Shown: positions 19,947 to 28,349 of the stretch, one piece after another
Position numbering within the stretch: position 1 is the stretch's first letter
How the letters are laid out: each line of letters starts with the position of its first letter
Assembly (NCBI GenBank): GCA_964630595.1
Contig: CAZVVT010000001.1
Coordinates: forward strand, 124,001 to 188,000
Source of the DNA: CAZVVT01 sp964630595
GTDB lineage: Bacteria; Chlamydiota; Chlamydiia; Chlamydiales; VFKH01
Direction of reading: 5' to 3'
DNA: 64,000 bases
Made by a program: the position numbers and the translations under genes
Notes under the pieces: model-generated
The model's database searches: none
What the model was told of the DNA's origin: nothing
What the model saw: only the letters and a program-made list of their open reading frames with translations

Positions 19947-20345
19947 ATGTCCTTTGTAGCCAACGAAACGCGCGTAAAAGAACTCTTCGCCCAAGCCAAA
20001 ACCCCGGAAGCAATCTACGATCTTCTACTCCAACTCGGTCGCAACCAAACACCCCTCAGCGATCCCCAGATCGCCGTCTCCGGCTGCCAAAGCCGTATGT
20101 TTCTCCACGTTCGCAAGGAACATGACCTCTTCTACTTTGCTACCGTTGCCGATGCGCTCATCTCCGCCGGCATCGGCCAGCTCCTCTGCCTTCTTTATAG
20201 CGGCCTGTCTGCCCGCGAAATCCTGACCCACCCTCCCCTCGTCTTGAAGGAACTGGGTGTTATGAGCAGCCTCTCGCCCAGCCGCTCCTCCGGCCTTGCC
20301 TCCCTCTGGCAAACGATGATGAAAGAAATAGCTCGCCAGAGTTAA
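19947..20345 (+). CDS. sufE: SufE-like sulfur acceptor protein
   Basis: 132 residues, the size of SufE. The active-site Cys47 sits in VSGCQSRM, the signature of SufE/CsdE proteins that take persulfide from a cysteine desulfurase and pass it to the Fe-S scaffold. The N-terminal helix and the LYSGLSAREILTHPP and LSPSRSSGLASLW segments also match. No suf partner lies in the window. A 12-base gap to the permease suggests co-transcription. Confidence 0.88.
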   Translation: MSFVANETRVKELFAQAKTPEAIYDLLLQLGRNQTPLSDPQIAVSGCQSRMFLHVRKEHDLFYFATVADALISAGIGQLLCLLYSGLSAREILTHPPLVLKELGVMSSLSPSRSSGLASLWQTMMKEIARQS

Positions 20346-20357
20346 CATTCTTCGACC

Positions 20358-21716
20358 ATGTCTAAGAAAATCTCGCTTCTCTCGCTCTCTCTTCTCATCA
20401 TCTCTGCGATTGATTCCATCCGCAACCTGCCCTCCTCCGCCCTCTTCGGCAGCACCCTTCTCTTCTTCTTCCTCTTCTCGGCACTCCTCTTCCTCTTCCC
20501 CACCGCTCTCATCTCCGCCGAGCTCACGGCGGCCTTTCCGAAAAAGGGGGGCGTCTACCACTGGGTGCTCGCCGCCTTTGGCGAAAAGACGGCCATGCTC
20601 GCCATCTGGCTGCAGTGGATCAACACGATGGTCTGGTACCCCACTATCCTCTCCTTTTTGGGAGCCACGGCCACCTACTTCATCGCCCCAGAGCTCTCGC
20701 AAAACAAACTCTTTCTTGCAACCACCACCCTCGTCATCTTCTGGAGCCTCACCCTCATCAACCTGCGCGGCATCCACGTCTCGGCGCGATTCAATGCAAT
20801 CGCGGCAGTAACTGGAACCATTCTCCCGATGGGGCTCCTGATCGTTCTTGGAGGCATCTATCTCTTCAGCGGCCAGCCCCTACAAATCTCCTTCGACAAC
20901 CTCCTGCCCGATATCACTCACCCTGAAAGCTGGACCTCGCTCATTGCCATCATGGCCTCCTTCCTCGGCATGGAGCTGGCCGGCGTTCACGTCAACGACA
21001 TCGACAACCCGCAGAAAAACTTTCCTAAAGCGATCATCTACTCCGCGCTCTTCATCCTCCTGACCATGCTCTTCGGCTCTCTCGCCGTTGCTTTCGTCAT
21101 CCCCGCCAGCGAAATGAACCTCACAGCAGGGATCATGCAAACCTTTAACGCCTACGGCCTGGCACGGTTTGCTCCTATCCTCACGGTGCTGATCGTCTTT
21201 GGCACCCTGGGCAATATGGTCAACTGGCTGATCTCTCCCGCAAAGGGGCTGCTGCATGCTGCAGAATTGGGCTACCTTCCCAAGGTCTTCACCCGCCTCA
21301 ACCAACACGGCGTCTCCACTCCCCTTCTCTGCGCCCAAGCCATCGTCGTCAGCCTTCTCTGCCTCGTCTTCTTCCTCGTGCCGAGCGTGAACGCCTTCTA
21401 CTGGTTTCTGATGGCCCTCTCCACAGCGCTCTACATGCTGATGTACATCCTGATGTTCGCAGCAGCAGTCAAACTACGAACGCCCCAGCGCACCACCTTC
21501 CAAATTCCGGGTGGACGCTTCGGCCTTGTAACAGTTGCTTTCTTAGGATTGGCCGGCGCTATTCTGACGATCGTCGTCGGCTTCTTTCCGCCCGAGCATG
21601 TCGACGTGGGCAGCCGCCTACAGTACCACTTGATGATTGCTGCAGGGCTAGCCCTAATGGTCAGCCCTGTCTTCCTCTTCTATGCGTACAAAAAGCGCTA
21701 CTTAACTCAGCATTGA
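20358..21716 (+). CDS. APC-superfamily amino acid permease
   Basis: 452 residues with about 12 hydrophobic helices. The first helix carries the family's unwound substrate site and the protein has the ELTAAFPKKGGVYHWV segment typical of the glutamate/GABA antiporter (GadC-like) branch. Chlamydiae rely on such carriers to take amino acids from the host cell. The exact substrate cannot be read. The 3' end overlaps the convergent orphan gene, and a decayed copy of the last 70 bases lies at 22239-22308. Confidence 0.8.
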   Translation: MSKKISLLSLSLLIISAIDSIRNLPSSALFGSTLLFFFLFSALLFLFPTALISAELTAAFPKKGGVYHWVLAAFGEKTAMLAIWLQWINTMVWYPTILSFLGATATYFIAPELSQNKLFLATTTLVIFWSLTLINLRGIHVSARFNAIAAVTGTILPMGLLIVLGGIYLFSGQPLQISFDNLLPDITHPESWTSLIAIMASFLGMELAGVHVNDIDNPQKNFPKAIIYSALFILLTMLFGSLAVAFVIPASEMNLTAGIMQTFNAYGLARFAPILTVLIVFGTLGNMVNWLISPAKGLLHAAELGYLPKVFTRLNQHGVSTPLLCAQAIVVSLLCLVFFLVPSVNAFYWFLMALSTALYMLMYILMFAAAVKLRTPQRTTFQIPGGRFGLVTVAFLGLAGAILTIVVGFFPPEHVDVGSRLQYHLMIAAGLALMVSPVFLFYAYKKRYLTQH

Positions 21717-22145
21717 GTTGAGTATGCCCGTCAGAGAAGCGATTTCGCTCTGCTGAATGGAGATGGTAAGAGGGGGACCTGGAGGAGTACCTGGAGGCCC
21801 CGGGAGTCCAGGAAACCCTGGAGCGCCTTGTATGGTAGCGCATAGCCCATTGATAGAATTCATCGCAGATTCCACGTAATTGTTCTGCTGTGGAGGCAGT
21901 GTGTTCACCATAGGCCACAGCATGTTCCAAAGCGCATTCAGCGGGTTTCCCGGGGTATTTCGATCCGCCACAAGAGTTGCAGGAGAGATCACCTGGCCCG
22001 TGGTATTAATCTGTGCGTTAAGCGTCGCAAGGTAGTTAACCCCTGCAGTTACAATAGCTTGTTGCGCGGGGGTTAAAAACGAAGATGATGACGCGCTAGG
22101 ATCAAATTGGTAGGGGTTGATTCCGCCTGGTCCTTGAATTCCCAT
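21702..22145 (-). CDS. orphan protein A1 (duplicated locus A)
   Basis: 147 residues from the ATG at 22145, chosen because AGGAGC lies 9 bases upstream and the same ATG and leader are kept in the paralogue at 23114; a longer frame to 22202 begins inside a run of G. No signal peptide. Low complexity: Ser/Asn/Gln/Pro-rich, with a short collagen-like stretch near residues 107-124 (GAPGFPGLPGPPGTPPGPP). It ends LNSMLS, in a 15-base convergent overlap with the permease. Function unknown; a secreted effector or surface role is inference. Confidence 0.55.
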   Translation of the reverse strand: MGIQGPGGINPYQFDPSASSSSFLTPAQQAIVTAGVNYLATLNAQINTTGQVISPATLVADRNTPGNPLNALWNMLWPMVNTLPPQQNNYVESAMNSINGLCATIQGAPGFPGLPGPPGTPPGPPLTISIQQSEIASLTGILNSMLS

Positions 22146-22183
22146 GTTACTTAAGCTCCTAAAGAGGGTTTGATTCTTTTCCC

Positions 22184-22212
22184 CTGATACTCCCCCCCCC
22201 ACTTTGTGTCAA
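22184..22212 (-). promoter_or_regulatory. promoter of orphan A1 with a G9 tract in the spacer
   Basis: Minus strand: perfect TTGACA (22212-22207), 17-base spacer containing nine consecutive G (C at 22192-22200 on the plus strand), then TATCAG (22189-22184). Start of transcription would be near 22177, about 32 bases before the ATG. Slippage in the tract would change the spacer length and therefore promoter strength. Confidence 0.6.
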
Positions 22213-22213
22213 A

Positions 22214-22308
22214 TTAGTGGTTTAGGGTCGATAAGGCGAGGGCTAGCCCTGATGGTCAGCCCCATTCTACTCTTCTATGCGTACAAAAAGCGCTGCTCAA
22301 CCCAGTAA
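22214..22308. pseudogene. duplication junction: stubs of the HEAT gene and permease 3' ends
   Basis: 22214-22238 matches the last codons and stop of the HEAT gene (23182-23206) with two or three changes. 22239-22308 matches the last codons of the permease (21644-21713) at offset 595, ending in an in-frame TAA. The two stubs meet at about 22238. Neither is a gene; together they record a tandem duplication of the segment between the two neighbours. Confidence 0.85.
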
Positions 22309-22343
22309 TGCGTTCAGAGGATTGGGTGAGCTAAAAAAGTGCA

Positions 22344-23114
22344 TCACGGAGGGGGCAGATTCAGTATGTTTGCCAAAGGCATACCAAGAGTGTTCATAGC
22401 CAAGGTTGCCAAGGCAGAGTTGCCCACCATTCCCGGACAAGTAAAGAGTGCATTGGCTGTGTAAAGAAGCTGTTGAATGACCGGTGAAGAGGCACCGGCG
22501 GGACTAGTGACAGCACCCGCCAACGCGTTCATTAATGCCCTGCTAGCATTTTCATAAGCGGGATTGGTGTCATTGAATACAGCAGGAGGCGTCTGTGTGC
22601 ACAATTGCAGCAACTGCTGCACACAAGTATAGCTAGTTGCTATATCCGCGTTCAACGAACTGGGAATCAAAGTACCAGGGGGTACTGGTGCATAGGGAGA
22701 TACGCCGCCAGCGCCTGTACCAGAGCCTGTAATAGCCCCGATGGGATAGCTAACGAATGCTAATATGGCATAGGATATTGCCGGGGGAGTTGCACTCATC
22801 TGGTTGAGGTTTTGTAGGGCTGTAGCAAGCCCCTGCACCTGTGCATACGCTGGACTGGTTGTAGGCAGGCCAGAAAGAGCGGTGTTAACCGCATCAATGA
22901 TGGGGTCGAGAGAAGATGCTAACTGACCGGGTTGTAACGGTGTCGCAAAAGGATAGGGTTGAGGAGGGTTAATCAGCCAATTCCCTAAAGTATTCGATAA
23001 ATCCTGAGCTTGCCCCAGCGCTGCTGTTACGGCTGGTGGCAACGGAACCGAAGCCCCTCCCATTGATACATCATATGATGGTGGGTACCCACCTACTCCG
23101 CCAATTGCTCCCAT
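22344..23114 (-). CDS. orphan protein A2 (duplicated locus A), probably frameshifted at the end
   Basis: 256 residues from the ATG at 23114 (AGGAGC 8 bases upstream, same leader as A1). A TTG-initiated frame to 23180 would start in the promoter. Begins MGAIGGVGGYPPSYD, similar to A1's MGIQGPGGINPYQFD, then is rich in Ala, Pro, Leu and Asn with paired Cys near 165 and 172. The frame stops after NLPPP at a run of five C. One extra C there would continue the frame to an ending NPLNALLG that resembles A1's ending. Function unknown. Confidence 0.55.
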   Translation of the reverse strand: MGAIGGVGGYPPSYDVSMGGASVPLPPAVTAALGQAQDLSNTLGNWLINPPQPYPFATPLQPGQLASSLDPIIDAVNTALSGLPTTSPAYAQVQGLATALQNLNQMSATPPAISYAILAFVSYPIGAITGSGTGAGGVSPYAPVPPGTLIPSSLNADIATSYTCVQQLLQLCTQTPPAVFNDTNPAYENASRALMNALAGAVTSPAGASSPVIQQLLYTANALFTCPGMVGNSALATLAMNTLGMPLANILNLPPP

Positions 23115-23151
23115 ATTACTAGCTCCTAAAAGAGGGTTTGATTCTTTCTCC

Positions 23152-23180
23152 CTGGTACTCCCTCCCCCACTTTGTGTCAA
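23152..23180 (-). promoter_or_regulatory. promoter of orphan A2
   Basis: TTGACA (23180-23175), 17-base spacer, TACCAG (23157-23152) on the minus strand. The -35 begins directly after the stop codon of the HEAT gene. The G tract seen in the A1 promoter is broken here by an A. Confidence 0.55.
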
Positions 23181-23181
23181 A

Positions 23182-24858
23182 TTAATGGTTTAGGGTCGAT
23201 AAGACGGCCCACGCGGCGATTTGGCGCAGAAAGGGCGAGGGGCTGGCAAGCTGCTTTTCGAGAAAGGGCAAGTTGTCCTTAGCACCGATGCGGCCGAGGG
23301 ACTCTAAAATGATGCCTTGAGTTTCAAAATCGCAGGATTCAAATTCCTCTTGTAAAACGGCTGTGGCGCGCTCGTCGGAAAAGAGGCGACCGAGCAGCAC
23401 GGCTGCTTGGAGACGGACTTTGCGCTCGCTGTGAGTGAGCAGGTTGGAAACGGCATCTTGAACGGCTTCGCTGCCCTCCTGCAGGAGCACAAAAGAGGCG
23501 CCGAAGGTTTTATCAAGGCGCGGGTCGCAGCAGAACTGCAGGAGCGCATCGATAGCGCTCTTGTCCCCTGTAACACAAAGTTTTTTCAGCAGCTCAAGGC
23601 GTATCTGCAAATCTTCCATCTCCGCTTCGGGAATGGGTCCGCTTTTGCAGCGATCACTGGCTTCAATAATCGGCAGAGCCACCGACCAACGATCGCTACG
23701 CATCAAAAGACCACTGGTCTCTTGCAAAGCTTTTGAAATCTCTTTCTGCCCTCTGCCAGCGCGCAAAAGACCTTCACCAATGTTCAGCCGAACATAGAGA
23801 TCCTTTTCAAACTTGAGCCTCTCCTCCAGTGCCTCTATCTGATCCACCCGTGCAAGAGCACAAGCGGCCATAGAGCGGTGGCGGCTATCGGGGGCTTGCA
23901 GTGCCTGCTTAAGATATTCTACGCCTTGGTTATCACCCATCGAGGCCAGCGCCCATGCTGCCGTAATCGCAATCGTCTCTTCTCTTTGCTGCAGCCGCTT
24001 CCTCAACTGCTGGCTTGCACTTCCATCGCGGTAGACAACCAGCACAGACATGGCCGATTGCGCAACAACGGGATGGGTGTCTTCCACCAGCGGTATCACT
24101 TGGGCAACGAGCTCAGCCCTGCCCAATGCCTGCACCACCAAGCAGGCCAAGAAGCGCGCTTTGGCTCTCGGGCTGCGCACAAGTGCGTCGAGCTGCGCGT
24201 CAGTAATATCATCGCGCAACATCAGCAGCAGCTGCTGGCCCGTGATCGTGTTGGAATCACTCTCTTCCCCGTTGACAAAACAGCGAATGAGATTTTCCGT
24301 ATCGTGCACTTGCCCATTAGCCAAAGAACTCAAGGCCGTCAAGCGAATGTCCATGATCGGATCACTTGCCGCTATTTCACGCAGACGCGCAATGATGGGC
24401 GCATCCAGTCCGCCCGCAGAAACTTTTGCCGCAACGCCGCGCACAACAATATTGGAATCGTTCAGCCCCTGTAATACGATAGGCATACCGCGGCTGTCGG
24501 CAATTTCTGCGGCCATTAAAATGGCGATCGCACGTTGACGTAAACGATCACTTTCAAACGCCTCCTTGATGGTCCCCCAGCAAATCGTCTCTACAGCTGC
24601 TGTGCGATCTGCTTCATCAACGACTGCAAGCAGTTCCACCGCCTTTTGCGTTTCGCCATGCGCTACCAAGGCACGCACACGCACAGAGGGACCCGCCTCC
24701 ACCTGCACAGCTGCATCAGGCCTGCCTAAAAGAATCAGGTCGTCGACAACTCTATCCGGAGCTACTGCGAAAAGAAGGCTAGCCCAAAGCGCCAAGAAAG
24801 CGGCCCCCAAGCAAATGGAAGTGTAGGTGAAAGACCTCCTGACCCCCTTGTGGGCCAT
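23182..24858 (-). CDS. exported HEAT-repeat protein
   Basis: 558 residues with an N-terminal signal or anchor helix (SICLGAAFLALWASLLFAVA, about 14-33) followed by repeated paired helices with VRxxAA and ALAxxG patterns, typical of HEAT/PBS-lyase-like repeats used for protein binding. This matches the position of CT384 of Chlamydia trachomatis, next to the HIT gene. The ATG at 24858 makes the gene overlap the HIT gene by 80 bases. I see no good alternative start that keeps the signal helix. The extracytoplasmic partner is unknown. Confidence 0.7.
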   Translation of the reverse strand: MAHKGVRRSFTYTSICLGAAFLALWASLLFAVAPDRVVDDLILLGRPDAAVQVEAGPSVRVRALVAHGETQKAVELLAVVDEADRTAAVETICWGTIKEAFESDRLRQRAIAILMAAEIADSRGMPIVLQGLNDSNIVVRGVAAKVSAGGLDAPIIARLREIAASDPIMDIRLTALSSLANGQVHDTENLIRCFVNGEESDSNTITGQQLLLMLRDDITDAQLDALVRSPRAKARFLACLVVQALGRAELVAQVIPLVEDTHPVVAQSAMSVLVVYRDGSASQQLRKRLQQREETIAITAAWALASMGDNQGVEYLKQALQAPDSRHRSMAACALARVDQIEALEERLKFEKDLYVRLNIGEGLLRAGRGQKEISKALQETSGLLMRSDRWSVALPIIEASDRCKSGPIPEAEMEDLQIRLELLKKLCVTGDKSAIDALLQFCCDPRLDKTFGASFVLLQEGSEAVQDAVSNLLTHSERKVRLQAAVLLGRLFSDERATAVLQEEFESCDFETQGIILESLGRIGAKDNLPFLEKQLASPSPFLRQIAAWAVLSTLNH

Positions 24859-25111
24859 TATTCGTGAGAAAGCGATATCCTTGCGCTACTCCCAACTCCT
24901 CCGCAATTTCTTGCGCAACAGCAACACACTCTGCAATGAGCGGCAGATCCTCTGGCTGCACCGACTGCAGGTCGCGAATTTCCTTCTTCGGCATGATCAA
25001 GATGTGCACAGGGGCTTTGGGAGCGATGTCCCAAAAGGCAATGATGCGCTCGTTTTCAAACACCTTTTTGCACGGCAGTTCACCTGCAATAATGCGGGCG
25101 AAAACGGTCAC
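24779..25111 (-). CDS. HIT-family nucleotide-binding protein (HinT-like)
   Basis: 110 residues of the HinT branch. The catalytic histidine triad is in EVFHLHFHLLGGR near the C-terminus, and the N-terminus has the usual FARIIAGELPCKKVFE. Members hydrolyse AMP-lysine or phosphoramidates; the native substrate is uncertain. Start is GTG at 25111, overlapping the MYG1-like stop (GTGA). The last 80 bases also encode the start of the HEAT protein in another frame. Confidence 0.92.
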   Translation of the reverse strand: MTVFARIIAGELPCKKVFENERIIAFWDIAPKAPVHILIMPKKEIRDLQSVQPEDLPLIAECVAVAQEIAEELGVAQGYRFLTNNGPQGGQEVFHLHFHLLGGRFLGALG

Positions 25112-26010
25112 AGCGACTCCCCCTCTAACGTTTTGCGACCATGGCTCTTCAGCGTCTCTTTCAGTGCGGCCAGGGCAGATTCGTAGCTCTCCCAGACGGA
25201 GATGAAACGCCCTTTATGACAAAAGACGGCTCCATCAATGTGGCAGACACTTTTCAGTTGATCGCCGATCAACCCAGCCCATGCAGCCGGCAAGGGCAAC
25301 CGCACCTTCATGCGCTCACTGCCCGAGGGCGGAATGCCGCGCAACTTCCAATGTTTCCCCGACGGCATGATCACAAAACTAGCGGGATGACTCTCTCCCC
25401 CTAAATCGAAAAAGTTATCCTGCCAAGGAATGCTCTTTTTGAAGAAAAGACAATCCTTATGCTTCTGCATCGCCTCTTGCACCAGATCACGACACTCTTG
25501 AATGTAGCGAAAACGCTGATGCAAACGCTGCAGATGTCCGAGAGTAAAATCGAACGCGGCAAAAAAAGCCTTGTTCTCCTCTTCGGGCGAGGCGTCATGC
25601 TCAATGGGAGAAAAGTTGGAGATAATATGCGAAAAGGAGCAGACACCCACCCCCGTAACGGCACGACCATTGTCGTGATCATCCACCCCACGCACCAAAC
25701 TATCATTAAAGAACTGGTACTCCCGAGGCGTAATGATCTTCTGGTCGCGCAACCACTGCAGCACCATCCCCGCAGAACTCAAACTGCCCTGGTAGTCGGC
25801 TTGATGGTGATCAAACAATTTCTGTGCAGGGTCAAAAAAACCCCCTACGTCGCAGACAAACTCGCACCGAGCATGGTCGGCCGGGTCACGAGAGCGAACA
25901 ATTTTGTCTCGGTCGATCTGGTTAAAAAGCAGCAAAAGCGCCAGAGCACAGGTCTCATCAGCGTGAAAGGATCCATCATGGGTAGCACAAGAGCGCGGTT
26001 GCTTTGCCAT
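25108..26010 (-). CDS. MYG1-family (UPF0160) metal-dependent hydrolase
   Basis: 300 residues. The N-terminal THDGSFHADETCALALL motif and the later FDHHQ supply His/Asp ligands of a DHH-like phosphoesterase site, and the central GVDDHDNG is also characteristic. Eukaryotic MYG1 is a 3'-5' RNA exonuclease; the bacterial role is untested as far as I know. Corresponds by position to CT386 of C. trachomatis. Overlaps the HIT gene by 4 bases. Confidence 0.88.
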   Translation of the reverse strand: MAKQPRSCATHDGSFHADETCALALLLLFNQIDRDKIVRSRDPADHARCEFVCDVGGFFDPAQKLFDHHQADYQGSLSSAGMVLQWLRDQKIITPREYQFFNDSLVRGVDDHDNGRAVTGVGVCSFSHIISNFSPIEHDASPEEENKAFFAAFDFTLGHLQRLHQRFRYIQECRDLVQEAMQKHKDCLFFKKSIPWQDNFFDLGGESHPASFVIMPSGKHWKLRGIPPSGSERMKVRLPLPAAWAGLIGDQLKSVCHIDGAVFCHKGRFISVWESYESALAALKETLKSHGRKTLEGESL

Positions 26011-26264
26011 AAACAGACCATTCTAAAACCCTTACGACGATTTGCGCAACACAGCATCCTGTGGAAAAGTTGTTCATACCCTGTTCAAGAATGTCGATAA
26101 CCCTTTGATTTACACTCTCTTAAAAAATCTCTCAAGCCCTCTGAAAAATACTTAACATACTCAAAATCAAAAACTTACCGTTTATCCTCAAAAACTGAAC
26201 GTGAGGTGAGTCCTCTCCTGTTTTTGGTTGTTCAAAACTAGTACTTCATCGAAGCTAAAAAGAG
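26011..26264. other. AT-rich divergent intergenic region
   Basis: 254 bases with no gene between the divergent MYG1-like and LOG-domain genes. It holds three sequences one base away from the DnaA box TTATCCACA: 26060-26068 (minus strand), 26092-26100 (minus strand) and 26182-26190 (plus strand). It should carry the promoters of both flanking genes, but no clear -35/-10 pair stood out. Confidence 0.5.
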
Positions 26265-28349
26265 ATGGATCCCCTGCTGGTAGCCCCTCATTTTGATCTA
26301 GTTACGCCCGATGGCCGCATCGAAACCTGGGACAAAAAGACGGCTGTGGTTCGCATTAATGGGATCGCTTCCAACTTCAAAGGGTTCGAGATTGACTCAA
26401 GCCGCGTTCTCTTCAACCTGAAGAGCAGTTTGGCGCAAGTAGGAGTCAATGCGCAGCTTCTTGAGCTGGAGCTAAAGCCCGCTAAGGGTGAAGCCCGCGC
26501 CCGGGTAGCCTTTACCGGCGTTAACCCTTTAGGCCAACAGATGCTGCAATGGTTTGCCCCCGGCATGTACGTTGGCAAGCTCTTTGCCGCCGATGAACGC
26601 CGCCGCGTACGCACCCCCGAATACATGACCCGCATGTTCAGCCGCAGCGACCGCTTCGGCAAACCCCTGTTGAGCCTGGGCGGCCTGGATGGCAGTGGTG
26701 ACATGCTGCTTGAAGTCATCGATGGACGACTCATCGCCTACCTCTCTACCTTAGAAGGTGTCACGGAATACGCCCCCACGATTGAAGGATTCATTCCCAC
26801 CATTGCCAAGGCACTCCAGGAAGACATCTCTGTACGAGAACTGCTCAAACTCCACCAGGTCTTCCAAAAAGATGCACCGCGCATTGTTCGTCCAGGCAAC
26901 GTTCTGCTTCTGCGCACTATTCCCCTTCATGTACGCACCGTCTTTGGCCGCGTTGTTGACGAGCTTCTTCCCGAAGGCGTCAACCACACCAGCGCCGCCA
27001 TTTTGCAGCCCGACACACAGGCCTCAGGCGATATTTACGAGTTTGTGGGCTCCTCGCAAATGGAGCTCACCGACATTCCCCTCGAATTCTATACTCTTGA
27101 ACCGCACAAAGAGCATGTCTTCTTCTGCGATCGCGACCAACTCCTCGCCTCTCTAGAAGACCCCGCGGCGCTCTTCAAAGCAATGCATACATCCCCCTCA
27201 GATGGTTCCACAGCCACTTTTGCCGTAAAGGGAAGTCAACTCAATTCTCTTACTGAAGCAGACTGGATTGTGCGCCATCCACTGCGTCACGAATTTCCTG
27301 GCGTACTGCACAGCGGCCGCCAAACAATCCAAGCAGAGAAGGCTGTTGAGCAGCAACCGGCCTGGCCAATTCTCAAAGCGATTCAAGAGGGCACCATTAC
27401 CAGTCAGGGCGTGCTGCTCTGCAAATACTTTCCCAGCCCCCTTCTGAAAGCAGCTCTTCTTCAAGCAGAAGCTCTGCGCTGCGTAAAAGGGATCTACTTC
27501 CAAATCCCTTCGCTGACGTGGAAAAACTTCTTCTCGCACGAAGATCGCGCCATGCTCAACGACCTCTCCAAATTTGGCATTCCTGTCTATTGGGTGGACG
27601 AGGTCACCCAAAAAATCCTCCAGTTCGTGCAAAAACCCGATCGCGATGCGGGCATGTTTGTTCCCCTCGACAAGATCGAAACCTATCTCAAGGCAACCCT
27701 CTTTGGAGTCTACGGCTCCAACCTTCTGGAGGGAAACTTTGAAGAGGAGCTCACCCGATTCTTCGAAGGGCTGATCAAAATGCCCCACTCTCATCCGCAC
27801 TTGAGCAAAGATCTCGCTCTTGTTACCGGCGGCGGCCCCGGCGCGATGGAAGTGGGCAACCGCGTTGCCAAAAAGGTCGGTATCCTCTCTTGCGGCAACA
27901 TCGTCGACTTCAGCCGCAAAGATGGCTACGTCCGTGAGCAAGACGAAAACCCCCACATCGAAGCGAAGATGACCTACCGCATCGAAAAGCTCGTCGAACG
28001 ACAAGCAGAATTCAACCTCGACTACCCCATCTTTCTCATGGGCGGCATCGGCACTGACTTTGAACTCGCTTTAGAGGAACTGCGTCGCAAAGTGGGCACT
28101 GCCCAAATCGGCCCCATTCTTCTCTTCGGCCCCGCCTCTTACTGGCGCGATAAGATCACCTCTAAATTCCAATCCAATCGCAGGAATGGAACCATTCAAG
28201 GCTCTGAGTGGATCTCCAACTGCTTCTACGCCGTGGAAAACGCTCATGAAGCGTTGAAAGTATTCGAGCTCTTTCTCTCCGGCAACCTACCCATCGGCAA
28301 GGGCGGCCCTATCTTCGAAGAGGGCTTCGTTACCGCGAAATCGCTGTAA
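26265..28349 (+). CDS. large protein with C-terminal LOG-like nucleotide-binding domain
   Basis: 694 residues, at the position of CT387 of C. trachomatis. The first 500 residues match no domain I can name. From about residue 515 there is a LOG/lysine-decarboxylase-like Rossmann domain: TGGGPGAMEVGNRVAKK, then a region with VERQAEF and IFLMGGIGTDFELALEEL, parallel to the GGGxxGxM and PGGxGTxxE motifs of LOG phosphoribohydrolases. The second motif has MGGIGT in place of PGGxGT. Nucleotide hydrolysis is plausible but unproven. Ends in a 20-base convergent overlap with queC. Confidence 0.7.
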   Translation: MDPLLVAPHFDLVTPDGRIETWDKKTAVVRINGIASNFKGFEIDSSRVLFNLKSSLAQVGVNAQLLELELKPAKGEARARVAFTGVNPLGQQMLQWFAPGMYVGKLFAADERRRVRTPEYMTRMFSRSDRFGKPLLSLGGLDGSGDMLLEVIDGRLIAYLSTLEGVTEYAPTIEGFIPTIAKALQEDISVRELLKLHQVFQKDAPRIVRPGNVLLLRTIPLHVRTVFGRVVDELLPEGVNHTSAAILQPDTQASGDIYEFVGSSQMELTDIPLEFYTLEPHKEHVFFCDRDQLLASLEDPAALFKAMHTSPSDGSTATFAVKGSQLNSLTEADWIVRHPLRHEFPGVLHSGRQTIQAEKAVEQQPAWPILKAIQEGTITSQGVLLCKYFPSPLLKAALLQAEALRCVKGIYFQIPSLTWKNFFSHEDRAMLNDLSKFGIPVYWVDEVTQKILQFVQKPDRDAGMFVPLDKIETYLKATLFGVYGSNLLEGNFEEELTRFFEGLIKMPHSHPHLSKDLALVTGGGPGAMEVGNRVAKKVGILSCGNIVDFSRKDGYVREQDENPHIEAKMTYRIEKLVERQAEFNLDYPIFLMGGIGTDFELALEELRRKVGTAQIGPILLFGPASYWRDKITSKFQSNRRNGTIQGSEWISNCFYAVENAHEALKVFELFLSGNLPIGKGGPIFEEGFVTAKSL

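Noticed and set aside
20025..20777. 250-codon minus-strand frame over sufE and the permease
   Set aside because: Glu/Gly-rich low-complexity translation produced by the C-rich permease codons; shadow.
21800..21860. True collagen-like protein
   Set aside because: Only a handful of Gly-x-Pro units, with broken phase; described as a collagen-like stretch only.
22146..22202. N-terminal extension of orphan A1 through the G tract
   Set aside because: The frame is not kept in the A2 leader, whereas the AGGAGC plus ATG further down is kept in both.
26011..26264. Replication origin
   Set aside because: No box matches the consensus exactly, and there is no dnaA, dnaN or gidA nearby; evidence too thin to call.
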